Assembly (NCBI GenBank): GCA_030490835.1
Contig: CM059972.1
Coordinates: 46,913,452-46,977,451, forward strand
Reading direction: 5' to 3'
Source of the DNA: Annona cherimola
Taxonomy: Eukaryota > Streptophyta > Magnoliopsida > Magnoliales > Annonaceae
Length of the DNA: 64,000 nt
In this document: positions 8,572-18,718 of the stretch, piece after piece
How positions within the stretch are numbered: position 1 is the stretch's first letter
Layout: the number at the start of each line of letters is the position of its first letter
Made by a program: the position numbers and the translations under genes
The notes under the pieces: model-generated
Database searches by the model: none
What the model was told of the DNA's origin: nothing
The model's input: the letters and a program-made list of their open reading frames with translations, nothing else

Positions 8572-10374
8572 TTATCTCCTTGGTACCCATTTTATGGGTC
8601 CATTTGGGTTAGTAATATATATTAATCTTTGTTGTTCTAATTTGGAAAGCCCAAATCTTGTGTTCCTTGGAACCCAAACTAATTTTGCACCATGGTCATA
8701 TAATTTCTTAAAATTACATTTGTAAGTCTTATGTCCCAATTTATTGCAGAAATTACAAGCCATAGGTAATCTTGGAGTAGGCCTCCAAGTATGCAATGGT
8801 TTAATAGTTGGTCTTCTAATCCACTTAAAATTTTTCTTTTGTGGCTTGTATATAGATGCAGTTTTAGTTTGATATTTCTCAAGTATTTGCACATTTGTTT
8901 TGCTACTTTCTCCTTGCTCAAATGTATGATATCCAAGACCTCTTTTATGTGTTTGGGAAGTCATATTCAAAAACATTTTGACTCTTTCTCCTGGATTAGA
9001 GAACTTAGCTAATGATTCATTTAATGATTTGTTCTCCTTTTTCAGCAGATCATTCTCATCTTTCAATTTGTCCAATCTTTCTGCAAGTTTACCATTTACA
9101 ATTATAGTTGCATCACATTGTCTTTTCTTAATTGTAAACTTGCTTCCTAATTTCTTCATTTCTTCATATAATGAATCATATGCAGTTTGTAGCTCATCTA
9201 ATTCAGTACATTTGAGGCATTCTTGAAAGGAAGAAAAACTTGATTTAGAATGGGAGAGTTTGGAACTTACCTCTTCATCGCTTGTGTATTTTGTTGAGGT
9301 AATTCGTTCTTCTTGTTCGATTTGTGCCATGCAGCAAATTCTCGCACATTCTTCCGCCTCGTTTTCGTCGGTTGAGGAGTTACTTGTTGTAGATTCCACA
9401 TCGTTTACGTACATGCCTCTACCTTTGTATTTTTGGAATCTTTTGTTGTCCCCTCGATCCTTTCTTTGTTCTTTTGCCTTGTTCTCTTCGGGAGTTGGAC
9501 ATTGAGCTTGCATATGTCCCGAACCGCCGCATCGGTAACATTTGGTCGATTCTTTCTTCTTCTCTTTGGGAATTCTTTCTTTGAAACCTCTGAAATTTCT
9601 GCCTTTTCTCACAAATTTTCTGAAACGTTTTGTGAGTAGGGCAATCTCGTCATCGTTTTGAGAAGAGGACGTATCGTCAGTGTCTTGTGAGGCTTTCAAG
9701 GCGATTGCTCTTTTGCCCCTATGTCGATCTTCATTTCTTCTCTTGATTAGCTCATGTGACATGAGTGAGCTAATTAAGTCTTCAAGCTTTAATGTGTTAA
9801 GATCCTTGGCTTCTTCTATCGCAGTGATCTTTGGAGTCCATGACTCGGGAAGAGCTCTCAAAATTTTCATAACCTGCTCAGATTCAGATATAGCCTTTCC
9901 AAGACCTTTTAAAGCATTAGTAATTTTTGAGAATCTAGCAAACATTTCAGAAATATTTTCTGTTTCTAGCATTCTAAAATTTTCTAGTTCTCCAATCAAA
10001 ATATTTCTTCTCGTCCCTTGGACTTGAGAAGTTCCTTCATAGATAGATGTTAAAGTATCCCATATCTCTTTAGCGGTTAGGCAAGAGGATACTCTATCAT
10101 ACTCAGAAGCTGTAAGAGCACAAAATAGTGAGTTCATTGCCTTAGCATTGCTCTTCACAGTTCTTACTTCCTCTTCGGTCCATTTGGAAGCTTTGTCATC
10201 TATGGGCAGTGTTACACCATCTTGGATAGCAATCCAAGAGTCCATATCGGTAGCCATGATGAGTTGCTTCATACGAAGCTTCCAATATCCAAAATTGCTC
10301 CCATCAAACAACGGTGGCCTTGTAAAGGATTGACCTTCAGCAAATGCAGGAACAGAAGTAGATTGGGATGCCAT
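8572..10374 (-). CDS. gag: Gag polyprotein of element A
   Basis: 600 codons, intact. The N-terminal 220 residues carry the UBN2-type copia Gag core ([13 protein letters not shown] near the start, then [13 protein letters not shown] around residue 103). A first CCHC zinc knuckle is C279, C282, H287, C292 (spacing 2-4-4). A coiled-coil-like stretch lies at about 390-460. A second CCHC knuckle is C540, C543, H548, C553. The protein would form the virus-like particle and bind RNA through the knuckles. The ATG at 10374 is 35 bp inside the PBS and aligns with the start in element B. A Gag of this length with a distal second knuckle fits Sirevirus. Confidence 0.95.
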   Translation of the reverse strand: MASQSTSVPAFAEGQSFTRPPLFDGSNFGYWKLRMKQLIMATDMDSWIAIQDGVTLPIDDKASKWTEEEVRTVKSNAKAMNSLFCALTASEYDRVSSCLTAKEIWDTLTSIYEGTSQVQGTRRNILIGELENFRMLETENISEMFARFSKITNALKGLGKAISESEQVMKILRALPESWTPKITAIEEAKDLNTLKLEDLISSLMSHELIKRRNEDRHRGKRAIALKASQDTDDTSSSQNDDEIALLTKRFRKFVRKGRNFRGFKERIPKEKKKESTKCYRCGGSGHMQAQCPTPEENKAKEQRKDRGDNKRFQKYKGRGMYVNDVESTTSNSSTDENEAEECARICCMAQIEQEERITSTKYTSDEEVSSKLSHSKSSFSSFQECLKCTELDELQTAYDSLYEEMKKLGSKFTIKKRQCDATIIVNGKLAERLDKLKDENDLLKKENKSLNESLAKFSNPGERVKMFLNMTSQTHKRGLGYHTFEQGESSKTNVQILEKYQTKTASIYKPQKKNFKWIRRPTIKPLHTWRPTPRLPMACNFCNKLGHKTYKCNFKKLYDHGAKLVWVPRNTRFGLSKLEQQRLIYITNPNGPIKWVPRR

Positions 10375-10408
10375 ATTAATAAGATCTCTTTGGTAAACTC
10401 AAAGAACC

Positions 10409-10420
10409 GCTCTGATACCA
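10409..10420 (-). other. Primer binding site of element A
   Basis: The minus strand reads TGGTATCAGAGC, complementary to the 3' end of plant initiator tRNA-Met, two bases from the 5' LTR. Twelve of twelve bases match. Confidence 0.93.
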
Positions 10421-10422
10421 CT

Positions 10423-12113
10423 TGTTGGTCCCGAGTTAATGGCAAAACCCAAGAGGGGAGGGGTGAATTGGGTATTTAAAAATTTATGACTTAAACAGAA
10501 ACTTAACCCCGGATTAATCCAGTCCCCTTAATGAAGAATCGTAATGGAAAGCAATATAGTGTAAAGAGCAGATAAATAAACCAAACACGCAAGGTTTTTA
10601 TAGTGGTTCGGGCAACCTCCCTACTCCACTCTTCCAAGCTCACACTTCTTGTGACTTGGGTTCCACTATTGTATTCTCTCAATACAATTAGAGCCACCGC
10701 TCTCTTCTAGATTCCAGCTCTAGGTGGCATCAACAAAACACAACATAAGTAGGTGATGAGTCACACTCCAATCACACACTACTTAGCATATACTTGATCC
10801 TAGTTCCTCAAACTAGATCAAGTTCAACACATATAACAGAAAGAATAGGAAAACTACACTTTACAGATGTTTAGCAGCAATTAGGCGCAGAGAAGAACTT
10901 GAAGAGTTGGCTTTGAAGATTCTGAAATGAAGCTCTTGCAGTTTGAAGTAGAGTTCTTCTTCTTTGAGTGGCTTGATCTCTTTTGAGCTCTTGAATGTAG
11001 TAGTTAAGCACACTTAATGATTCTCAGCTACTTCCCTCGTCCAACTTGAATGCTATTTATAACTTTGGAGGGAATCCGAACGTTAGAGGGTAGGTGGCGC
11101 GCATTTAATGCGCCAACGTTCAAATAAATTCCGACCGTTGTGACCCAAGTCGCATGTGGAGTCGACTTGGCCTGCGACTTGGCTTCCAAGTCGCACCTGG
11201 AGTCGACCTCGTGTGCGACTCCAGTTCTTCAGAGTTCCAAGTCCGAGTCTGGGTCATCTTGGCCTTCAGTCTTCAACTCAAGTCGATCCTGGAGTCGACT
11301 TGGGTTGCGACTTGGCCTGGTCTTTTGCAAAAACACCTTGATCCTCTTGAACTGCTTTTTACTTTATAAAATTGGTCTTCATGACTTGGGTATTGCTTCA
11401 TTTGGAATGAGCTTGAAACTTAGCTTTGGACTTGATAGACTTGATTTGATCTTTGAATATGAATCTCAACTTTTGATCTTCAAGAAACTTTAAGAATAGT
11501 CTTTGAAGCTCATTTGTATGTGAGAAACTTCAAATGGATGTCTTGGATATGCTTGAATCTTCATCTTGAACTTCAAAACTTCTCAAGTCGAAGTTGGAGT
11601 CGACCTTGCCTGCGACTTCGCCTAAGTCGCACATGGAGTCGACTTCGTTTGCGACTTCGTTATGTTCGTTTCCAGTTTTCAACTCTGGATACCCCAAGTC
11701 GATGCTGGAGTCGACTTCGTCTGCGACTTGACTTCCCAAGTCGCAAGTGGAGTCGACTTGACCTGCGACTTCACTTGTTCGTTTCCACTTTTCAACTCTG
11801 GATACTCCAAGTCGATGCTGGAGTCGACTTCGTCTGCGACTTGACTTCCCAAGTCGCAAGTGGAGTCGACTTGATCTGCGACTTCACCTGTTGCCTTTTG
11901 GGATTCAGTCTCAAGTCGATATTTGAGTCGACTTTGGGATCGACTTCACCCAAGTCGAAGTCCAAGTCGACTTGGAGATCGACTTGACCTCTTTGCTTTC
12001 CTTAAACATTTGTCAAACATGTTAGTACTCTTTATATACTCAAATAAGTTCTTTTTAATCATCAAAACTCAGGCTTTGGTCAATTTAAATTATTTTGAAC
12101 ATTGTTTCCAACA
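10423..12113 (-). repeat. 5' LTR of element A
   Basis: 1691 bp, TGTTGG to CCAACA, the partner of 1359-3049. On the sense strand the order is GTCGAC palindrome cluster (about 11600-11960), a second pair of palindrome dyads (near 11160 and 11200), a GCGC dyad near 11098-11115, and a TATA box at 11061-11054. The start of transcription should then lie near 11030. The palindromes upstream of the TATA box are candidate enhancer sites. Confidence 0.95.
11054..11061 (-). promoter_or_regulatory. TATA box in the 5' LTR of element A
   Basis: The minus strand reads TATAAATA. The same box is kept in LTR B (17778-17785) and solo LTR E (56963-56970) with the same neighbours: the GCGC dyad just upstream and AACGTT palindromes. 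This conservation supports a core promoter. Confidence 0.75.
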
Positions 12114-12118
12114 GAGTC
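12114..12118. repeat. Target-site duplication of element A, right copy
   Basis: GAGTC, identical to 1354-1358. The sequence that follows continues element B exactly where 1358 leaves off, as shown by the alignment with 5385-5484 of element A. Confidence 0.93.
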
Positions 12119-12216
12119 AACTTCGCTTCTGAAGTGGAGTCGACTTGACGCCCTTGGAGTCGACTTGACTCATCGACTTGACATTTTTCAATTTTAATTT
12201 TCTTATTTAATTTTCC

Positions 12217-13314
12217 CTAATTTAGCTCTATCATTCCCATATTTTTCCTAATTTTATAAAATGATTCCTTGGCTAGTGGTTTGGTAAAGATATCAGCAAT
12301 TTGGTCCTCAGTTTTCACATATTCTAAACATACATCATGATTTTCAACATGTTCACGAATAAAATGGTGTCTCACATCAATATGCTTGGTTCTTGAATGC
12401 AGTACAAGATTTTTAGTCAAACAAATTGCACTTGTATTATCACATCTAATAGGAATATCAACATAATCAATACCATAATCTTTCAATTGTTGTTTCATCC
12501 AAAGCAATTGGGCACAACAACTACCGGCGGCTATGTATTCGGCTTCCGCGGTAGATAGAGCAACACTTATTTGTTTTCTTGAGTACCATGAAACTAACAT
12601 ATGTCCAAGAAACTGACAAGTTCCACTAGTGCTCTTTCTATCTACTTTATATCCGGCAAAATCTGCATCCGAATAGCCGATTAGATCAAAGGTTGACCCC
12701 TTTGGATACCATAGTCCAAGATTGGTAGTTTTTACCAAATATTTAAAAATTCTTTTTACAGCAAGTAGATGTGGTTCTTTTGGGCATGCTTGAAATCTAG
12801 AGCACATACAAACACTGAATAGAATATCGGGTCTAGAAGCAGTTAAATATAGCAAGGATCCTATCATGCTTCTATAAAGCTTTTGATCGATACTTTTACC
12901 ATTTTCGTCCGTGTCGATCTTGATTGTAGAGCTCATTGGAGTGTTTGCCCCTTTGCTATTCTGCAATCCAAATTTCTTGAGCATTTCCTTGACGTACTTG
13001 GACTGGTTCAAGCATATCCCTTCACTTTGTTGCTTAATTTGCAGTCCAAGGAAGAAATTTAATTCTCCCATCATGCTCATTTCGAATTCGCTCTGCATAA
13101 TCTTAGAAAATTCTTGACAAAGATTTTCGTTAGTAGCACCGAAAATTATGTCATCTACATAAATCTGTACAATTAAAATATCTTTGTTTTTGTATTTGAT
13201 GAACAAAGTAGTATCTACTTTCCCTCTTAGAAACTCATGATCAATCAAAAATTTGTTCAACCTTTCATACCAAGCTCTTGGAGCTTGCTTTAATCCATAT
13301 AGTGCTTTGGTCAA
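12217..13314 (-). pseudogene. pol: Element B pol, 3' segment (end of RT and RNase H)
   Basis: 365 codons equal to the last third of pol in A, including YVDDIIFG and the RNase H motif STAEAEY. It is out of frame with the upstream segment (13311-15320). Compared with A near 6590-6605, B appears to lack one base near 13332, which causes the shift inside reverse transcriptase just before [13 protein letters not shown]. Catalytic residues in this part are preserved, so the break looks recent. Confidence 0.9.
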
Positions 13315-15320
13315 TTTATAAACATACTTTGATGATTCATTTCTTCAAATCCAGGGGGTTGTTCAACATATACTTCGTCATTCAAATAGCCATTCAAAAA
13401 TGCGCTTTTTACATCCATTTGGAACAATTTGAAATTCATATAAGAAGCGAATGCTAGTAGAATACGTATGGCTTCTAATCTAGCCACGGGTGCATATGAT
13501 TCTTCAAAATCGATTCCTTCTTCTTGAGAATACCCTTTGGCTACTAATCTAGCCTTGTTTCTAATTACAAGTCCGCTTTCATCTAATTTGTTCCTAAATA
13601 CCCATTTGGTACCAATGATAGTGTGATTATTTGGTCTAGGAACTAAGTTCCATACATTGTTCCTCTCGAATTGGTTTAGCTCTTCTTGCATTGCAATAAC
13701 CCAATTTTCATCATTGAGAGCTTGTTCAATGGTATTTGGTTCAATTTTAGATACAAAGGCATATTGACCATAAACGTTTTGTTTTGATCTTCTAGTTTTC
13801 ACTCCTTCATATACATTTCCAATAACTTGCTCAATTGGATGGGCATTTTTGAACTTTAAATCAGTTGGAGGTTTATAAGAATCATTACCTTCACTTACCT
13901 CTTCCTCCATGAGATTTTCTGGCTTGAGCTCGAGTTCCTTTGGTTGTTCTTTGCCTATTGTCTCATCTGCATCACTTAGTTCATCCTCCTTTCTCGGAGT
14001 TTGGTTAATTTCATCAAATACAACGTGTATGGATTCTTCAACAACTTGGTTTCGTTTATTGAAAACTCTATATGCTTTGCTATTTGATGAATATCCAAGG
14101 AATATAGCCTCATCACTTTTAGCATCTAACTTTCCCAAGTTAGTTTTTCCATTGTTCAAAACATAACACGTACATCCAAAAGCATGAAAATAAGAAATAT
14201 TTGGTTTTCTTCCTTTCCATAGTTCATATGGGGTCTTTTTCAAGATTGCTCGAATAGTGACACGGTTCAATACATGACAAGCTGTACTTACGGCTTCACC
14301 CCAAAATTTCTTGGATAAATTGTTCTCATTTAGCATAGTTCTAGCCATCTCTTGTATAGTTCTATTTTTCCTTTCTACTACTCCATTTTGTTGTGGAGTT
14401 CTTGGTGCAGAAAATGTGTGGTGAATTCCTTTTTCATTGCAAAATTTCATGAATCGTTTGTTTTCGAATTCGCCACCATGATCGCTTCTTATGGTCACAA
14501 TAGTACTTTGTTTTTCATTTTGCACCAAATTTACAAAAGTTGCAAACATAGAGAAGGCTTCATCTTTACTAGCTAAGAGAATTATCCATGTGAATCTTGA
14601 AAAATCATCAACTATGACAAATACATATTTCTTTCCACCAATGGTTAGAATGTCGGATGGCCCGTATAGATCCATGTGTAGCAATTCAAGTGGCTTGGTG
14701 GTGGAAATTTCCTTTTTGGTAGAGAAAGGCATCTTGGGTTGTTTTGATAATTGACATGCCTTACAAATCTTGTCCTTGTCATATTTCAATCTTGGTAATC
14801 CTTCTACCAAACTCTTTTTCCATAGGGTCGTTATGTTTCCCATGTTTATATGTCCAAGCCTTTTATGCCAAACCCATGGATCATTATCAATGGCCATTAG
14901 ACATTGACCATTCAATTCATCAAGTGAAACCAAATATACATTTCCATGTCTTTTACCACTAAACATGATATGCTCTCCATCAAATACATTACATATAGAT
15001 GATTCAAACACAACTTTGTATCCTTTATCACATAATTGGCTAATGCTCATTAAATTGTGTTTGAGTCCTTCAACAAACAAAACATCTTCCATGCATGCAT
15101 TTGAAATACTACGTATATTTCCTTTACCTTTAATTTTACCTTTTTCATTATTACCAAAGGCAACCATTCCATCGTTGCAAGGCTTAAGTTTATGAAATAA
15201 GCTTCTTTCACCGGTCATATGCCTTGAGCAACCGCTATCCATGAACCATTCATTATTTGCCTTTGCCTTAAAACATGTCTGAAAAAATAAGCAAGTAAAT
15301 CTTATCTCCTTGGTACCCAT
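13311..15320 (-). pseudogene. pol: Element B pol, 5' segment (protease, integrase, start of RT)
   Basis: 669 codons. The frame is open from 15320, overlapping the end of gag by 19 bp in the -1 frame, through the DSG protease motif, the HHCC zinc site and the integrase DDE residues, to reverse transcriptase block QPPGFEE, where the frameshift ends it. In element A the same junction is in the gag frame because of one extra T. Apart from the shift, this copy is very close to that in A. Confidence 0.9.
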
Positions 15321-17104
15321 TTTATGGGTCCATTTGGGTTAGTAATATATATTAATCTTTGTTGTTCTAACTTGGAAAGCCCAAATCTTGTGTTCCTTGG
15401 AACCCATACTAATTTTGCACCACGGTCATATAATTTCTTAAAATTACATTTGTAAGTTTTATGACCCAATTTATTGTAGAAATTACAAGCCATAGGTAAT
15501 CTTGGAGTAGGCCTCCAAGTATGCAATGGTTCAATAGTTGGTCTTCTAATCCACTTAAAATTTTTCTTTTGTGGCTTGTATATAGATGCAGTTTTAGTTT
15601 GATATTTCTCAAGTATTTGCACATTTGATTTGCTACTTTCTCCTTGCTCAAATGTATGATATCCAAGACCTCTTTTATGTGTTTGGGAGGTCATATTCAG
15701 AAATATTTTAACATTTTCTCCTGGATTAGAGAACTTAGCTAATGATTCATTTAATGATTCGTTCTCCTTTTTCAGCATATCATTTTCTTCTTTTTTTTTG
15801 TCTAATTTCTCTGCAAGTTTACCATTTACAATTATTACTGCATCACATTGTTTCTTTTTAATTGTAAACTTGCTTCCTAATTTCTTCATTTCTTCATACA
15901 ATGAATCATATGCAGTTTGTAGTTCTTCTAATTCAGTACATTTGAGACAATCTTGAAAAGAAGAATAACTTGACTTAGAATGGGAGAGTTTGGAACTTAC
16001 CTCGTCATTACTTGTGCATTTTGTTGAGGTAGTTTGTTCTTCTTGCTCGATTTGTGCCATGCAGCAGATTCTTGCACATTCTTCTACTTCGATTTCATCG
16101 TTTGAGGAGTTACTCGTTGTAGATTCCTCGTCATTCACGAACATGCCTCTTCCTTTGTATCTTTGGAATCTTTTATTATCCCCTCGATCTTTTCTTTGTT
16201 CTTTTACTTTGCTTTCTTCGGGAGTTGGACATTGAGCTTGCATATGTCCCGAACCGCCGCATCGATAGCATTTGGTTGATTCTTTCTTCTTTTCTCTGGG
16301 AGTTCTATCCTTGAAGCTTCTGAAATTTTTGTCTTTCCTCACAAATTTTCTGAAACGTTTTGTGAGTAGGGCGATTTCGTTGTCGTTTTGAGAAGAAGAG
16401 GAGTCATCTGTGTCTTGTACGGCTTTCAAAGCAATTGCTCTTTTGCCCCTGTGTTGATCTTCATTTCTTCTCTTGATTAGCTCATGTGACATGAGTGAGC
16501 TAATTAAGTCTTCAGGCTTTAGAGTGTTAAGGTCCTTGGCTTCTTCTATTGCAGTGATCTTTGGAGTCCATGATTCGGGTAGAGCTCTTAAGATCTTCAT
16601 GACCTGCTCAGATTCAGATATAGCCTTTCCAAGACCTTTTAGAGCATTAGTAATTTTAGAGAATCTAGCAAATATTTCAGAGATGTTTTCTCTTTCTAGC
16701 ATTCTAAAGTTTTCCAGTTCTCCAATCAAAATATTTCTTCTCGTCCCTTGGACTTGAGAAGTTCCTTCATAGATAGAGGTTAGCGTATCCCATATTTCTT
16801 TGGCGGTTAAGCAAGAGGATACTCTATCATATTCAGAAGCAGTAAGAGCACAAAATAAAGAGTTCATAGCTTTGGCGTTGCTCTTAACAATTCTTACTTC
16901 CTCATCGGTCCATTTGGAAGCTCTTTCATCGGTAGGCAAGGTTACTCCATCTTGGATAGCAATCCAAGAATCCATGTCGGTAGCCATGATGAGTTGCTTC
17001 ATACGAAGCTTCCAATATCCAAAATTGCTCCCATCAAACAACGGTGGCCTTGTAAAGGATTGGCCTTCAGCAAATGCGGGAACGGAAGTAGATTGGGATG
17101 CCAT
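15302..17104 (-). CDS. gag: Gag polyprotein of element B
   Basis: 600 codons, open, the same length as Gag of A. It has the UBN2-type core, a first CCHC knuckle ([14 protein letters not shown]) intact, and a coiled-coil-like stretch. In the second knuckle the second Cys is replaced by Tyr (CNFYNKLGH), so zinc binding there should be lost. It lies 35 bp inside the PBS. The frame is complete, but the element's pol and third ORF are broken, so it is a relic that could still make Gag if transcribed. Confidence 0.9.
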   Translation of the reverse strand: MASQSTSVPAFAEGQSFTRPPLFDGSNFGYWKLRMKQLIMATDMDSWIAIQDGVTLPTDERASKWTDEEVRIVKSNAKAMNSLFCALTASEYDRVSSCLTAKEIWDTLTSIYEGTSQVQGTRRNILIGELENFRMLERENISEIFARFSKITNALKGLGKAISESEQVMKILRALPESWTPKITAIEEAKDLNTLKPEDLISSLMSHELIKRRNEDQHRGKRAIALKAVQDTDDSSSSQNDNEIALLTKRFRKFVRKDKNFRSFKDRTPREKKKESTKCYRCGGSGHMQAQCPTPEESKVKEQRKDRGDNKRFQRYKGRGMFVNDEESTTSNSSNDEIEVEECARICCMAQIEQEEQTTSTKCTSNDEVSSKLSHSKSSYSSFQDCLKCTELEELQTAYDSLYEEMKKLGSKFTIKKKQCDAVIIVNGKLAEKLDKKKEENDMLKKENESLNESLAKFSNPGENVKIFLNMTSQTHKRGLGYHTFEQGESSKSNVQILEKYQTKTASIYKPQKKNFKWIRRPTIEPLHTWRPTPRLPMACNFYNKLGHKTYKCNFKKLYDRGAKLVWVPRNTRFGLSKLEQQRLIYITNPNGPIKWVPRR

Positions 17105-17138
17105 ATTAATAAGATCTCTTTGGTAAACTCAAAGAACC

Positions 17139-17150
17139 GCTCTGATATCA
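17139..17150 (-). other. Primer binding site of element B
   Basis: The minus strand reads TGATATCAGAGC: 11 of 12 match to the initiator-Met site seen in A, two bases from the LTR. Confidence 0.85.
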
Positions 17151-17152
17151 CT

Positions 17153-18718
17153 TGTTGGTCCCGAGTTGATGGCAAAACCCAAGAGGGGAGGGGTGAATTG
17201 GGTATTCAAAAATTATATCTTAAACAGAAGCTTATCCCCGGATTAATCCAGTCCCCTTAATTGAGAAACGAAATGGAAAGCAATGTAAATAGCAGAAGTA
17301 TAAATCAAGCACACAGGATTTTTATAGTGGTTCGGGCAACCTCCCTACTCCACTCTTCCAAGCTCACACTCCTTGTGACTTGGGTTCCACTATTGTATTC
17401 TCTCAATACAATTAGAGCCACTGCTCTCTTCTAGATTCCAGCTCTAGGTGGCATCAACAAAACACAGCACAAGTAGGTGATGAGTCACACTCCAATCACA
17501 CACTACTTTGCTTACACTTGATCTTAGTTCCTCAAAATAAATCAAGTTTAACACATACAACAAAAACAATAAGAAAACTACACTTTACAGATGTGTAGAA
17601 GCAGTTTGGCGCAGAGAAGAACTTGTTGAAGTGGCTTTGTATGATCAGTAGTTGAGCTCTTGCAGTTTGAAGCAAAGTTCTTCCTCTTTAGTTAGCTTGA
17701 TCTCTTTAAAGCTCTTGTAGATGGTAGTTATGCACTGTTAATGTTTATCAGCTACTTCCCTCGACCACCATGAATGCTATTTATAATTTTGGAGGGAATC
17801 CGAACGTTAGAGGGTAGGTGGCGCGCATTTAATGCGCCAACGTTCGAATAAATTCCGACCGTTGCGACCCAAGTCGCATGTGGAGTCGACTTCGGATGCG
17901 ACTTCGCCCAAGTCGCAGATGGAGTCGACTTCGGGTGCCACTTCGCTTCACCGTCGCAACTTCAAGTTTCAGTCAGGGTTGACTTGGTCATCAACTTGAC
18001 CCAAGTCGCAGGTGAAGTCGACTTCGGGTGCGACTTCACCTTGTCAGGTTCCAAGTCTGAGTCTGAGTCTTGAATCATGCGCCTTGTTTTGCATTTGACT
18101 CAGTTGGTCTTTAAAACTTGATAGACTTGATTTGATCTTGAATATGAATCTTAGCTTTTGATCTTCAAGAAACTTCAGTTGCTTTTTGAGAATGAACTTT
18201 GCATCTTATTTAGATTTGATAAAGTCCAAATGGATCCTTGGAATAAGCTTGAAACTTCAATCTTCAAGTCTGAACTCCTCAAGTCGAAGTTGGAGTCGAC
18301 CTCGTCTGCGACTTCGCCCAAGTCGCACCTGGAGTCGACTTCGCCTGCGACTTCGTCATGTCCGTTTCCACTTTTTCAACTCTGGATGCTTGAAATCGAT
18401 GCTGGAGTCGACTTCGTCTGCGACTTGGTTTCCTAAGTCGCACCTGGAGTCGACTTGGCCTGCGACTTCACTTGCTTGTTTTCTATTTTCAATGCTATCC
18501 ACCTTTTGCCATTTGAAGTCGCTTGTGAAGTCGACTTAGGTATCGACTTCACCCCAAATCGAAGTCCAAGTCGACTTGGTAATCGACTTGACTTCTTTGT
18601 TTTCCTTAAACACTTGGCAAACTCATTAGTACACTTTATATACTCAAATTAGTCTTTGTTTAATCATCAAAACTTATGCTTTGGTCAATTTGTTTTGTTT
18701 TGAACATTGTCTCCAACA
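17153..18718 (-). repeat. 5' LTR of element B
   Basis: 1566 bp from TGTTGG to CCAACA. It shares the A-type layout: a conserved outer 300 bp, a TATA box at 17785-17778, the GCGC dyad at about 17820-17836, and GTCGAC palindromes near 17885, 17925, 18015 and in a cluster at 18290-18580. It lacks some blocks found in LTR A. The right flank starts ATAAG; the matching duplication would lie left of the window. Confidence 0.92.

Larger units (their letters stand above)
1359..12113 (-). mobile_element. Complete Ty1/copia retrotransposon, Sirevirus type (element A)
   Basis: A 10,755-bp element transcribed on the minus strand. In transcription order it has 5' LTR (10423-12113), initiator-Met PBS, gag, pol in copia order (PR-INT-RT-RNaseH), a long spacer, a third ORF, two polypurine tracts, and 3' LTR (1359-3049). 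The LTRs have equal length and I count about six substitutions between them with no indels, so the insertion is recent. A perfect 5-bp target duplication flanks it. Long LTRs, tRNA-iMet priming, a third ORF and repeated PPTs are the marks of Sirevirus (SIRE/Maximus) elements. It lies inside a related element, B. All three long ORFs are open, so this copy may be competent. The gag-pol junction is the one uncertain point. Confidence 0.95.
12114..18718 (-). mobile_element. Sirevirus element B, 5' portion (split by element A)
   Basis: The minus-strand element that received A. This part holds the rest of the pol-ORF3 spacer, a frameshifted pol, gag, a PBS with one mismatch, and the 5' LTR at 17153-18718. 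The distal part is at 1-1358, and its 3' LTR is outside the window. It belongs to the same family as A (gag and pol align along their length) but its LTR is clearly diverged and 125 bp shorter. It is inserted into a plus-strand gypsy LTR that starts at 18719. Confidence 0.92.

Noticed and set aside
10409..10420. tRNA gene fragment
   Set aside because: Only the 12-base complement of the tRNA-iMet 3' end is present; it is a primer binding site.
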